DNA of 64,000 nucleotides from Geodermatophilus sp. DSM 44513 (GCF_032460525.1 NZ_CP135963.1:4154001-4218000); one strand, 5' to 3'. Shown: positions 44,479 through 53,148, numbered from the stretch's first letter. Numbers and translations are program-made. The notes: generated by a model from the sequence alone, not told the origin.

Positions 44479-45393
44479 TCAGCTGGCCATGAGTCGGGCC
44501 AGGGCGGGGTAGAGGAACAGCAGCAGAAAGGCAATCGACAGCAGCGCCACCGGGGCGGTGAGTTTCTCGCTGGCGGTGTTGGCGGCGGCCTCCTCCTCGG
44601 CCAGCAGCTGCACCCGCAGCGACTGCGCGCGGGCCCGCAGCGTCGGGGCGATCGAGGCGCCCTCCACGGCGGCGACCGCGGCGATGTCGGCGACGTCGGC
44701 CAGCTCACCCACGCCGGTGTCCGCCGCCAGCCGACGCAGCCCGTCCCACGGTGCCTCACCCGCCAGCCGCGCGGCGACCAGCGCATCGACGATCCGCCGG
44801 AACACCCACCCATTCCCGAGCGCGGCGGCCCGCTCCAGGGCAATGGTGGGGCCCTCACTGGCGTCGCGGCGCAGGCTGACCAGGTCCAGATAGGAACACA
44901 GCGCCCGGCGCATCTGGCCACGTGCCTCGGCGGCCTGGTCACGCACGACGAGGTCGACGATAAAGAAGAGGACGCCGGCCAGCGCCAGCGACCCAGCCAC
45001 CGGCACCACCACGGGCAGCCGGACACCGATCATCCCGAGCACGGCGGTCAGCAGTGGCACGACGACCGCGCCGAACGCGGCGAGGCCGACCTTGCGGGCG
45101 GCGTAGCCCTCCGGGGTCCAGCCGATCAACGCCAGCGCCTGGGACGGCCCTCGCAACGCGCCGGCGGGCAGTCGGGCTGCGGCCCAGGTGCCGGCGCGGC
45201 CGGTCGCCCGTGCCCACCGGTCGCTCGTCGGCGGCATCGAACCGACCGAAACTGGCGCCGGGCGCCCGTCGAGACGGGCCAGCGCGTCGGCCAGCCGCGG
45301 CTGTTCGACCACCAGGACCGCTCGCACCAGCAGGAACGCGCCGAGCCCGACGACCGCGCCGCAGCCGATCAGCCACACCTGGGGGCCGCTCAC
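44479..45393 (-). CDS. tadC: TadC-like inner-membrane platform protein (T2SS F family)
   Basis: A 304-residue membrane protein with four or more hydrophobic helices and a cytoplasmic GspF-type helical region. Two N-terminal helices lie near 5-25 and 90-130, and two near the C-terminus (about 265-300). The LYSLD-like segment LVSLRRDASEGPTIALERAAALG and the paired TadB gene upstream identify it as TadC. The start is GTG 45393, overlapping the TadB stop (GTGA). It forms the platform on which the TadA ATPase drives pilus assembly. Confidence 0.85.
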   Translation of the reverse strand: MSGPQVWLIGCGAVVGLGAFLLVRAVLVVEQPRLADALARLDGRPAPVSVGSMPPTSDRWARATGRAGTWAAARLPAGALRGPSQALALIGWTPEGYAARKVGLAAFGAVVVPLLTAVLGMIGVRLPVVVPVAGSLALAGVLFFIVDLVVRDQAAEARGQMRRALCSYLDLVSLRRDASEGPTIALERAAALGNGWVFRRIVDALVAARLAGEAPWDGLRRLAADTGVGELADVADIAAVAAVEGASIAPTLRARAQSLRVQLLAEEEAAANTASEKLTAPVALLSIAFLLLFLYPALARLMAS

Positions 45394-46304
45394 CGGGCCG
45401 GCACCTCCTCCGGCTCGAGACCGGCAGCCCATCCTCTGCGGTCAGAATTGACCAGAAAGCGGACCGGCGGCGCCGGCGCGGTGAGCCGGCGCATCCACAG
45501 TAGGCAGCCCACCATGAGCGCGGCGATGACAGCCAGGACCAGCTGCCCCAGCCCGGTGCCGTAGGGCGTCAGGTAGTCGCCGTTGAGCGCGGCCAGCCCG
45601 GCCGCGGCGACCGTGATCAGCAGCAGCCAGCGGGCATTGGCCCGCGGCTTGGCGCGGTCGGCCTCGACCTTGCGGCGCATAGTGACCTCCTCGGTGAGGC
45701 TTCCCGCCAGCTCGGTCAGCACTCGCGCCAGCCCCGGCCCGCGCAGCTCCGCACCCAGCAGCAGGGCGGCGACGACCAAGTCCCCGGCGGCGTCATCGAG
45801 GTCGTCGGCGAAAGCAAGCAGCGCCCGGGACGTCGGCCAGTGGGCCTGCAGCCGCGCGGCCAGGGCCGCCACCTCCGCCGCGATTGGCTGGGGCGCGGTG
45901 CGCGCGGAGCGGATCAGCGTCTGCTCCAACCCGCCGCCCGCGGCCAGCACGTCGGAAGCGCGCCGCACCCACTCCTGCAGCGCCTCCAGCCGCTCCACCG
46001 CGGCGTTGCCGGCGGAGAACTGCGTCAGCAGCCACGGCACGCCGACCACCGCCAGCCCGGCCAGCACGCCACCGACCGGCCAGCCCGAGGCCAGCCACAC
46101 CGTAGCCGCCGCCACGCCGCCAGCCACCCACAGCGCCCGTTGTCGCCGCGATGTCTGACGATCAGCGTGCACCGTCGGAGGCAACCTGCGCCGCCTCGGC
46201 GGGCGGGCCGTGGCCGCGGGGGCGGTGAGCGCGTGCGCGGCCAGCAGCAGGCCACCGACCAGCAGCGCCCCGCACACGCCGGCCAGCAGCGCCGTGCCGC
46301 TCAC
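45390..46304 (-). CDS. tadB: TadB-like inner-membrane platform protein (T2SS F family)
   Basis: A 304-residue membrane protein with N-terminal helices (about 5-28 and 58-95), a central GspF domain (ERLEALQEWVRRASDVLAAGGGLEQTLIRSARTAP region), and two C-terminal helices (about 232-272). It pairs with TadC. Starts at ATG 46304, overlapping the ATPase stop (ATGA). Length and layout match the family. Confidence 0.85.
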   Translation of the reverse strand: MSGTALLAGVCGALLVGGLLLAAHALTAPAATARPPRRRRLPPTVHADRQTSRRQRALWVAGGVAAATVWLASGWPVGGVLAGLAVVGVPWLLTQFSAGNAAVERLEALQEWVRRASDVLAAGGGLEQTLIRSARTAPQPIAAEVAALAARLQAHWPTSRALLAFADDLDDAAGDLVVAALLLGAELRGPGLARVLTELAGSLTEEVTMRRKVEADRAKPRANARWLLLITVAAAGLAALNGDYLTPYGTGLGQLVLAVIAALMVGCLLWMRRLTAPAPPVRFLVNSDRRGWAAGLEPEEVPAR

Positions 46305-47719
46305 CGTCGTCCCCCAGCGGCGCTCGGCCAGTCACCTCGGCCAGGCCGCAGCCAGCCGGGATCGAAGCCGACCCGGACGTAGTCGGCCAAGTCCACCGGG
46401 TCGTGCTCGGGCGCCGCACGCCCGTCCGGACCGGGTGCGAACACCTCGGTGACCGCCGGGCGCCCGCTCTCTCCGATGCCGTTGCACTCGAGGACCTGGC
46501 TGACGAACCGCTGCCGCTCGCCCCCGATCCACCGCTCATCCACAGTCGCGATGTGGACGATCAGGTCGATCGCCGAGGCGCATGACCGGTAGGCGTGCTC
46601 GGGGGTGACCGCGGCGCGGTTGCGCATGCACAGGTTGGCCAGACGCTCGAACGCGTGGTGCGCCGAGCGGGCGTGCAAGGTGCAGGCCGAGCCGCCCTCG
46701 CCGGCCTCCATGACCTCGATCAGCGGCCAGGCCTCCTCGCCGCGCACCTCCCCCAGCCATACCCGGGACACGTTCATCACCAGCGCCTGCTCGACCAGCT
46801 CGGTCAGCGTCACCTCACCCAGCCGGCGGCCGTCCCGGCCGCGCTCCCCGGTGCCCTCCCGCGCCTCGAACGGCACCACCCGCGGATGTCGGTCGGGCAA
46901 CTCGTGCAGCAGCAGCTCGAAATGCTTCTCGATCGTGGCCAGGTTCTCCTCGATCGGAAGCTCGTTGGCCAGCGCGCGCAGCATCAGCGTCTTGCCCGCA
47001 GCCTGGGCACCGGTGACGACGATGTTCTTGCGCGCCCGCACCGCCGCCCGCAGGAACTCGGCTAGCGGCCGGTCAATCGCGCGAAGGCCGACCAGGTCGT
47101 CGAGGTCGACGTTGCGGATCCGGTGCCGGCGAATCACCAGTTGCGGCCGCGGCACCGTCTCGATCACCGCCGCCAACCGCGACCCGTCCGGCAACCGCAT
47201 GGTCAGCAGCGGGCTGGCCGTGGTCAGGGTCCGCTCCGCGCGGCCCAGCCGGGCCGCGATGTGCTGCAGCTGCCGCACCAGTTCATCGTCCGAGTCGGCG
47301 ATCGGGTCGACGCGGACATCTCGGCCGTCGGCGTAGCCGATCCACACGTTGTCGTACCCGTGCGCCTCGATGTTTTCCACCAGCGGGTCGTCCACGTAGG
47401 GCTGCAGCCGGCCCAGCCCGAACTGGGCAGCGAACACCGCCTCGGCGAGCGCCTGCTCCTCGGCCGCCGACGGCACCGCCTGCCCGGCCCGCATCCGCTC
47501 CCGCACCAGCTCGTCTATCCCGTCGGCAATCAGCGTGCGGGCCAGCTCCTGCTGCGCCACCGTGCTGAGCGTCGGGCGGCGCTTGAGCTCCTCGGCCAGC
47601 GCGGACGCCGTCGCCTCGTGCAGCCGGCGCACCAGCGTCCAATCCACCGCGTCCTGCGATGCGTCAAGTCGTCGAGGCCCGGCCCCGGCGTCGAGGAAAT
47701 CGGTGATGTCAGCGGACAC
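46301..47719 (-). CDS. tadA: TadA/CpaF-type pilus-assembly ATPase
   Basis: A 472-residue cytoplasmic ATPase of the T2SS/T4P E family. The N-terminal domain is followed by Walker A VTGAQAAGKTLMLRAL near 235, an Asp box, Walker B VWLGEVRGEEAWPLIE and a His-box region (GSACTLHARSAHHAFERLAN). It powers Flp pilus assembly. The GTG at 47719 gives a VSADITDFL start and overlaps the TadZ-like stop by 11 nt; a start 10 codons further up is possible. Confidence 0.9.
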   Translation of the reverse strand: MSADITDFLDAGAGPRRLDASQDAVDWTLVRRLHEATASALAEELKRRPTLSTVAQQELARTLIADGIDELVRERMRAGQAVPSAAEEQALAEAVFAAQFGLGRLQPYVDDPLVENIEAHGYDNVWIGYADGRDVRVDPIADSDDELVRQLQHIAARLGRAERTLTTASPLLTMRLPDGSRLAAVIETVPRPQLVIRRHRIRNVDLDDLVGLRAIDRPLAEFLRAAVRARKNIVVTGAQAAGKTLMLRALANELPIEENLATIEKHFELLLHELPDRHPRVVPFEAREGTGERGRDGRRLGEVTLTELVEQALVMNVSRVWLGEVRGEEAWPLIEVMEAGEGGSACTLHARSAHHAFERLANLCMRNRAAVTPEHAYRSCASAIDLIVHIATVDERWIGGERQRFVSQVLECNGIGESGRPAVTEVFAPGPDGRAAPEHDPVDLADYVRVGFDPGWLRPGRGDWPSAAGGRR

Positions 47720-48515
47720 GGCCGCCCCCGACCGTGGTCTCCGACGCAAGCACGGATGTCGCGGGTGGCGGCGTCAGCCGGGATTCGTGCGCCGCAGCGA
47801 ACTCGACCAACCGGGCCGCGACCGTCCGGGCGGCCCGCAGCAGCGCCGACTGCGCGAACAGCCGGCCGGCCGGCGCGCCATCGCTGAGCACCGCCGCCGA
47901 CTTCGGATCCCGCGGCAGCGATCCGATGACCGCTACGCCGAGCGCCTCGCCAATCTCCCGCTCCCCGTACGGCTCCCCCGGCCCGACCACCAACCCGGCC
48001 AGCACGCCCGCGCGTCCGTCCTTCTCTCGCAGTTCGGCGATCGCCTGCGTACCCGCACGTACGGCGCGCAGCGTGGAGCCGGTGACCAGCACCACCGCGG
48101 CAGCCCGATGGACCACGGCGGCCGGGAAGTGCTCGGCGCGCAGTCGCCCGCAATCGGCCACGACGTCCACGGCGCCGTCCTCCACCGAGGCCAGCACGGT
48201 GGCCAGGCGATCCCAGTTCACATGGCGGGCGATGGCGGGGTCGGCCAGGCCGGGCAGCAGCCGCCTCTGTCCCTCGCCGTCGAGTCGCAGTAGCCGAGTC
48301 TCCAGGTGCCGGGCCAGCCCGCCCCGCCGCGCCGCGAGCTCCAGGTCGGCCAGGCCGCCGGCGGGCACCTCGCCTCGGCCGTAGCCCGCCAGCACGTCCC
48401 CGCCGGCCGGATCCAGCTCGGCCAGCACCACCGACCGCGGCCAAGACAGCGCCAGCCCCAGCCCGCTGGTGGTCACCCCGGGTGCACCCTTGGCCGAACA
48501 CAGCGCGATCAGCAC
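47709..48515 (-). CDS. TadZ/CpaE-like ParA-type ATPase
   Basis: A 268-residue MinD/ParA superfamily protein. The N-terminus reads IALCSAKGAPGVTTSGLGLAL, a deviant Walker A with Lys at its start. AELDPAGGDVLAGYG follows as switch I and VVADCGRL as Walker B. TadZ-like proteins place the Tad machine at its cellular site. Start is the GTG at 48515. It lies between the SAF-domain and TadA genes, the usual Tad order. Confidence 0.82.
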   Translation of the reverse strand: MLIALCSAKGAPGVTTSGLGLALSWPRSVVLAELDPAGGDVLAGYGRGEVPAGGLADLELAARRGGLARHLETRLLRLDGEGQRRLLPGLADPAIARHVNWDRLATVLASVEDGAVDVVADCGRLRAEHFPAAVVHRAAAVVLVTGSTLRAVRAGTQAIAELREKDGRAGVLAGLVVGPGEPYGEREIGEALGVAVIGSLPRDPKSAAVLSDGAPAGRLFAQSALLRAARTVAARLVEFAAAHESRLTPPPATSVLASETTVGGGRVR

Positions 48516-48529
48516 GGCAGCGGCCCCGC

Positions 48530-49210
48530 CTACTCGCCGGCCACCACGACGATGGCGATCAGACCCGCGGCGGCGCGGGCGGCGACGTCCGGACCGTCGG
48601 CCGCGTCGACCAGCACGTCGACCACCCGCAGCCCGTCGGTTCCCGGCGAACCGGTCTGCACCACGGTCGCCTCCACCACGCTCGGGGCTGCCCCTTCGGC
48701 CGCGGCCGGAACCCTGCCTCCGGCCACGGGCACTAAGAGGACGTCATCGCCCGGGCGCAGCGTGGTCGCTGGCAGCTGCACCGCCGAGACCCCGACCCCG
48801 ACCAGCTGCTGCCCGGGAGCCGGAAGCCGCTGACCGGTCAGCGCGTCGCGGGTGAGCAGCGAGCCTGGCGTGAGGGTGGTCGCCGCGATCAGGCCGATCA
48901 CCTGATCACGCTCGGAGTAAGGAATCGGCGCCAATGCCGGATCCGCCGAGATCCGCGACTCCACGAGGTCGGCAGCGGTAAGAGTCTGCCCCCAGGGCAC
49001 GTCCCGTGCGATCGCGATCACCGGGGACGTCTTCCCCAGCGACGTCGCCAGGTAGGCGGCACCCAGCGCGCCGAGGATCACCATGGTCACCGCTAGGGCC
49101 AGCAGCGCCGGACGACGGCGGCGGCGCGGTGGCGGCAGCACCGGCGCCCGGGACAGTCCGTTGACCGCCGCCTGGGGTGGTGCGCTGATGTCCGGCTGGG
49201 TGCGAGTCAT
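48530..49210 (-). CDS. SAF-domain pilus-assembly protein (CpaB/RcpC-like)
   Basis: A 226-residue bitopic protein. A Pro-rich start and basic patch precede one helix (ALLALAVTMVILGALGAAYLATSL, about 34-57). A SAF domain follows (PVIAIARDVPWGQTLTAADLVESRI, then GSLLTRDALTGQ), with an RcpC-like C-terminal domain. CpaB/RcpC proteins support Flp pilus assembly outside the membrane. The ATG at 49210 overlaps the previous stop (ATGA). Confidence 0.82.
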   Translation of the reverse strand: MTRTQPDISAPPQAAVNGLSRAPVLPPPRRRRRPALLALAVTMVILGALGAAYLATSLGKTSPVIAIARDVPWGQTLTAADLVESRISADPALAPIPYSERDQVIGLIAATTLTPGSLLTRDALTGQRLPAPGQQLVGVGVSAVQLPATTLRPGDDVLLVPVAGGRVPAAAEGAAPSVVEATVVQTGSPGTDGLRVVDVLVDAADGPDVAARAAAGLIAIVVVAGE

Positions 49211-50115
49211 TGGCTGCGCCCGTCCTGGTTGAGGACGTGCAGCTCACCGACGAACAGCTCCGCCGATGAAGACAGCTCCAGCGTCTCCGTCCCGGACAGG
49301 CCGCCGCCGGACCAGGTGATCGTCCACGTAGTGGTCGCGGTGATCGGCCACGGCCCCCCGCCGGGCACGTGCCGGCTGGACGCCTTCACGTACACGTGGC
49401 CGCAGTCCGGCGAAGGACCCTCCACACCCGCCGTGTACGGCGTCCCCGCTCCACAGATCACCGTGGTGCCGTCCCCCATATCCCAGGCGACCTGGCTCAC
49501 CTGACCCACAGCGGTTACGGACACTCCTCCCGCCGAAACGGATGCCCGGGCAGGGCCGGTGGTTTCCGGGCTGCGCTCAACCCACATCCAGACGGGGAGG
49601 CCAACCAGGCCACTCGCTGACCCCGGGGGCGGCGCCATCCTGATCTCCGGCGCCCTCAGGGGCATGGAGGAGATCGCCTGCTGCGCGAGGACGCGGGGAT
49701 CCGCTGCAGGATCGGAAGGGGAGGCTGTCCCATTCCCGAGGAAGATCAGCCCAGACCACACGCCGGCACCCCAACCGGCCGGACGCGGGCATGTGAACGC
49801 CCAAATCATGCCGTCTTCTGGGCGGTGCCCGGCCCAGACCGGGTGCCCAATCCACGGCTGCGGATTCGCCACCGCGCGGGTGCAGGCGTCTGGCGGGGAC
49901 GCATTACCGCCCACGCCCTGCTCCCCATCGGCGCTGACGTCCCCAGGATTACCACTGCCTCCCGGCGTCGAGACCCACAGCGAGCATGTCCCGGTGCGGG
50001 GGTTGGTCTTGGAGCACTCGACGCCCGGCTCTGCTGCGGCGATCCCCGGAGATGTCACGCCGATCAGCACTGGCGCCGCGACGGCTACGAACAAACCCAC
50101 GATCGGCTTCAGCAT
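49207..50115 (-). CDS. Secreted hypothetical protein of the Tad operon
   Basis: A 302-residue exported protein. The signal peptide MLKPIVGLFVAVAAPVLIG continues to a predicted cut after AAA near residue 27. The mature part has a Cys-containing KTNPRTGTCSLWVSTPGG region and a WVERSPETTGPARASVSAGG beta-rich half. It also shows the WDMGDGTTVICGAGTPY pattern that I have seen in secreted actinobacterial proteins of conjugation or Tad loci, and a CGHVY C-terminal Cys. It may be an outer pilus or surface component. ATG 50115 overlaps the lipoprotein stop. Family unknown. Confidence 0.7.
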   Translation of the reverse strand: MLKPIVGLFVAVAAPVLIGVTSPGIAAAEPGVECSKTNPRTGTCSLWVSTPGGSGNPGDVSADGEQGVGGNASPPDACTRAVANPQPWIGHPVWAGHRPEDGMIWAFTCPRPAGWGAGVWSGLIFLGNGTASPSDPAADPRVLAQQAISSMPLRAPEIRMAPPPGSASGLVGLPVWMWVERSPETTGPARASVSAGGVSVTAVGQVSQVAWDMGDGTTVICGAGTPYTAGVEGPSPDCGHVYVKASSRHVPGGGPWPITATTTWTITWSGGGLSGTETLELSSSAELFVGELHVLNQDGRSQ

Positions 50116-50708
50116 GGCTGGTCCGGCCGTGGCTCCAGCGTGCTCACCAACCACGGTTCACTGGGTTCGGCCTCGTAGCGCGTGACGGTGATGTCCCACA
50201 TGTAGTGAGGCGGGGTCCCAGGTGGCACTACCTCGCCGGTCTCCACGTTCACCGTCTGGGTGCTCTGGCTGTCGTAGCAGCCAGCGATCCTCACCGTTGG
50301 GCCCTCCGGCGATGCCAGATCCACGCTGGTGACCCTTAGGTCTACGACAGAGTCACCCTCTTGGCGGAGCCCGAGGGTGGCGTAGTCCCGCACGGACTGA
50401 ACGGTGAGAAGGGCCGCCGGATCGGCGGCGTAGCGGCGAATCTCGGGCTCCCAGTCCCGAGCGTTCGGCTCACGGCTCGCCGCGTCGCTGATCTGAAGCA
50501 GCCTTTCGAAGGCTTGGGTGGCGGCCTCAGCCGCTTCTTCCTCGCGGGTTGGGGCCTCTGATGTCACAGCAGAGGACGTCATGGCGGACGAAGTAGTAGG
50601 CGCGACGCTCGGCGACGCCTGCTCCGGACCGCCTATGTCGTCACTACACGCCGCCAGGGCCAAGGCTGCGCCGAGGAGGGTGAGAACAACCTGCCGCCGC
50701 GCCACCAT
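50109..50708 (-). CDS. Lipoprotein, first gene of the Tad operon
   Basis: A 199-residue lipoprotein: basic start (VARRQVV), hydrophobic helix and lipobox LAAC at about 17-20. A Ser/Thr/Glu-rich linker follows, then a domain with a ATQAFERLLQISDAASREPN start and a CYDSQST segment. The fold looks like an NTF2/hypothetical lipoprotein of Tad loci; no function known. The ATG at 50708 is preceded by a GTG (50711); the long upstream extension to 51047 is not credible. The gene directly follows the repeat cluster at 50940-51005, so it probably opens the operon. Confidence 0.75.
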   Translation of the reverse strand: MVARRQVVLTLLGAALALAACSDDIGGPEQASPSVAPTTSSAMTSSAVTSEAPTREEEAAEAATQAFERLLQISDAASREPNARDWEPEIRRYAADPAALLTVQSVRDYATLGLRQEGDSVVDLRVTSVDLASPEGPTVRIAGCYDSQSTQTVNVETGEVVPPGTPPHYMWDITVTRYEAEPSEPWLVSTLEPRPDQPC

Positions 50709-50939
50709 CACACTGGGGCGACGTCGATCCGCCGGCCACGCCCGCCTGCGAGCCCCTGTTGGCCCTTGGGCCTTCCCACGGGCTCCGTCTGCGGTTGATC
50801 GTCGATCGGGATGGGCGGTTGGCTGCTGATCGAACCAGCGGCCATCGCAATGCTGAACATGCTCGTGCACGCCATGGCACCTCCCCGGCAAGCGGTGGCG
50901 GGAAGTTACCACCAATGGCGTTCGGTAGCGTAACCCCTT

Positions 50940-51005
50940 CCTCCAGTAAGCCTCCAGTTCTCCAGCCTGGTCCTCCCAGTTCTCCAGCCTGGTCCTCCAG
51001 TAGCT
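50940..51005 (-). promoter_or_regulatory. Repeat cluster (ACTGGAG) before the Tad operon
   Basis: On the plus strand: CCTCCAGTAAG and CCTCCAGTTCT (11-bp period, 50940-50961), then a perfect 22-bp tandem repeat (50954-50975 and 50976-50997, two helical turns) and a last CAGTAG. Read on the minus strand these are five or more ACTGGAG-type cores pointing towards the Tad operon. A TACCGA hexamer about 12 nt downstream of the last unit may be its -10 element. This is the largest array of the motif in the window. Confidence 0.7.
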
Positions 51006-51012
51006 CGCCGGT

Positions 51013-51465
51013 TCAGTCGCTGGTGGATGCCAAGGCAGCATGGTCACTACGTGAGCGCCGGATGGCTGCCTCGACGCGAGTGGCTGCCACGCCGAGGACC
51101 TCAGCCACGGCGATTACGACGCCTGGTGACGGTTCCGTGCCAGGGCGTCCGTCCTCGAGTCGTGCGTACGTCATGACGGACAGGCCCGGAGCTCCCATCT
51201 CGTTTGTGGCAAGTCCGGCCGCGACTCGAAGGGCCGCGAGGGACGGATCCTGAGGGTCGGCGTCGAGCAGATGCAGTGGTTCGACGCCTAGCGCGGCTGC
51301 CAGGCGCGGGACGAAGCGTGGCCGGGGGCGTTCAAGGCCCAGCTCCCAGACCCGAACCCGGGCCGGGCCTGACAATCCCAGCGTTCGGGCGAGGTCTTCT
51401 CGTGTCATACCGGCGGCCTTCCGAGCCTCGAGGAGACGATCACTCCGAAGTAGCGGCCGCACCAC
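51013..51465 (-). CDS. Double-HTH (XRE) regulator
   Basis: A 150-residue protein with two Cro/C1-type helix-turn-helix units. The first is at about 8-62 (LLEARKAAGMTREDLARTLGLSGPARVRVWELGLERP). The second, degenerate unit lies at about 75-130 (LAALRVAAGLATNEMGAPGLSVMTYARLEDGRPG, then VVIAVAEVLGVAATRVEAAIRR). Two units in one chain fit binding to tandem half-sites one turn apart. It starts at GTG 51465 with GAGGGGAG upstream and ends 8 bp before the repeat cluster. It is the best candidate for the ACTGGAG regulator. Confidence 0.8.
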   Translation of the reverse strand: MVRPLLRSDRLLEARKAAGMTREDLARTLGLSGPARVRVWELGLERPRPRFVPRLAAALGVEPLHLLDADPQDPSLAALRVAAGLATNEMGAPGLSVMTYARLEDGRPGTEPSPGVVIAVAEVLGVAATRVEAAIRRSRSDHAALASTSD

Positions 51466-52021
51466 AGCAGCTCCCCTCGCCCAGCCGGTCAGGTGCCGCC
51501 CCGTTTGTTGTGCACCCTAGCGACGACTCGCACCGCCTGACGTAGGCGAGGCGCATCATCCGAGCCTGCGCCGGACAAGACGTCGACCTGGAACGCGTCC
51601 CGGGATGGCGCTGGTTGCAGCCGCGAGCTGGGATCGATGGAGCGTGGTGGCCTGACGAACTCCTTTGGCCCTCCTCCCTCCGCAGCGCGGTAGACGGCGG
51701 CGCAGTACTGGAGAAACTCTGGAGAGCAACGTCGGGAGTCAGCGTCCCTAACACGGAGTCCTAGCCACAGAACTGGAGGATGGAGGGCGACGCTCGTCGC
51801 ATGTTGGCCTTCACGCGTCCCGGACAACGCTCCGTCTCCAGGTGCGGGCACCAGGACCTTCGTCCTCGCACTGGGCTCCACCTCGGCGACCAGGTCCGGG
51901 CAGGATCTCAGTCGCACTGCCGTCAGCGTAATCAGGTATCCGTGTCCTACACGTCCTGTTCTTCTAACCGCAGCAGCATCGTGGTCTACAGGATTGCCTG
52001 GTTGGCCTTCGGAGGTGCGCA
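51466..52021. other. Regulatory gap between the HTH regulator and the excisionase-like gene
   Basis: About 555 bp without a supportable gene. It holds another 11-bp ACTGGAG pair and a related degenerate pair, listed separately. The promoters of the two divergent genes should lie here. Confidence 0.5.
51706..51725 (+). promoter_or_regulatory. 11-bp ACTGGAG pair between the two regulator genes
   Basis: TACTGGAGAAA then CTCTGGAGAGC, with the CTGGAG cores at 51708-51713 and 51719-51724, exactly 11 bp apart, in plus orientation. A looser pair (ACTGGAGGATGGAGGG, 51772-51787) lies about 50 bp further. Possibly an autoregulatory or xis-controlling site. Confidence 0.6.
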
Positions 52022-52243
52022 GTGAGCCGACCGAGCCAGGTGATGCACGGTCCTCCCCCTGGCCCTCATGACGAGCTGTTCACCATCGCGCAGGCCGCCG
52101 AGTATCTAGGGACCGGTGAGCGCTTCATCCGTCGACTCGTCGCGCAGCGGCGCATCTCATACGTGAAGCTTGGCAAGTACGTCCGCCTGCAGCGATCCGC
52201 CTTGGATCACTTCATCGAATCCGGGCGCGTACCGAGCGAGTGA
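52022..52243 (+). CDS. Excisionase-like HTH protein (HTH_17)
   Basis: A 73-residue winged-helix DNA-binding protein of the excisionase/MerR-like HTH_17 type: LFTIAQAAEYLGTGERFIRRLVAQRRISYVKLGKYVRLQRSALDHFI covers its whole length (given in outline). The GTG at 52022 has GGAGGT 5 nt upstream. Such proteins assist integrase-driven excision. It lies near the right end of the element, which would place it next to the left-end genes in a circular form. Confidence 0.85.
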   Translation: MSRPSQVMHGPPPGPHDELFTIAQAAEYLGTGERFIRRLVAQRRISYVKLGKYVRLQRSALDHFIESGRVPSE

Positions 52244-52464
52244 CGCTCGCAACAGACTGCACCCCTGGCCCGCGAGTTCTGACCGACAGCGATCTGACGT
52301 CGTCGATGTTCTTGCAGGGCCCGCAGTGGCGAATCGGTCCGGTTCTGAACAAAGGCCTACTAACCGACCACGTCAGAGCGGGCTCGACAGGGCCGCGCCA
52401 TGACTGGTTCTGGGTTGCTGAGCCGGTTCTGGCCACGGTTCGCGGAGTCCGATCCCGACCGGGC

Positions 52465-53148
52465 TTACGGCATGAACTTGGCCGAGCGGACGAGGTGGCC
52501 GCTGCCTCCTCCAAGGGCCTCGACAGTGAACCCCCGCCTAGCTAGCACGTCGGCCAAGGCGCGGTTCATGACCTGATGCACGGATTCGTTCACGACGGCG
52601 CCGTGCACCTCGTCGACGCTCATCCGGTCGTGCTGCCGCCAGGTGACGACGATGCCGCCCAGCCCCGGTTCAGGGGTTAGGCACGCACCGCCGAGCCGGT
52701 TGCCTGGGCCGTCGGCGTCGTGCAGCGGCAGCCCGGTCTCCGTCAGCGCCGCGGCGACCTCGACGACCAAGGTGGTCACCAGGTCATCGTCCGAGACAAC
52801 CGCCTGCCAGTCGTCGGGCAGCCGGTCGATCTGCTCGGACAAGTGTGCCAGCCACGCCAAATCCTGCGGGGACGGCCGCCGGTTGAGTCCGCCATCCGCC
52901 CGGAGGCGGCCGTAGACAGGGGCAGCCTCGTCGAACCCGCCATCCCCGCTCGCGCCAGCCGCCCAGGCGGCGTCGAAGCGGTCAGGGAACGGGCCGGCGA
53001 CGATCCGACCGTGCCCGACCTCCTCCTCGATTACCAGCCACCAACTCTGACCGGCACCGCAGTCAAGAACGACCTCACCGCTGGACAGACCGCCCACAGC
53101 GCTAACCCCTTCCGAGAACAGGCCGCCACCAGGGAAGAGCGACGGCAT
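52465..53148 (-). CDS. Hypothetical protein near the element's right edge
   Basis: A 227-residue protein I do not recognise. A short Gly/Ser-rich start is followed by VVLDCGAGQSWWLVIEEEVGHGRIVAGPFPDRFDAAWAA and a VVVEVAAALTETGLPLHDAD beta/alpha part, ending VEALGGGSGHLVRSAKFMP. No signal or membrane helix is seen. The start is uncertain; the ATG at 53148 looks best and a longer frame reaches 53235. It lies between the excisionase-like gene and the tRNA. It may be element cargo. Confidence 0.55.
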   Translation of the reverse strand: MPSLFPGGGLFSEGVSAVGGLSSGEVVLDCGAGQSWWLVIEEEVGHGRIVAGPFPDRFDAAWAAGASGDGGFDEAAPVYGRLRADGGLNRRPSPQDLAWLAHLSEQIDRLPDDWQAVVSDDDLVTTLVVEVAAALTETGLPLHDADGPGNRLGGACLTPEPGLGGIVVTWRQHDRMSVDEVHGAVVNESVHQVMNRALADVLARRGFTVEALGGGSGHLVRSAKFMP

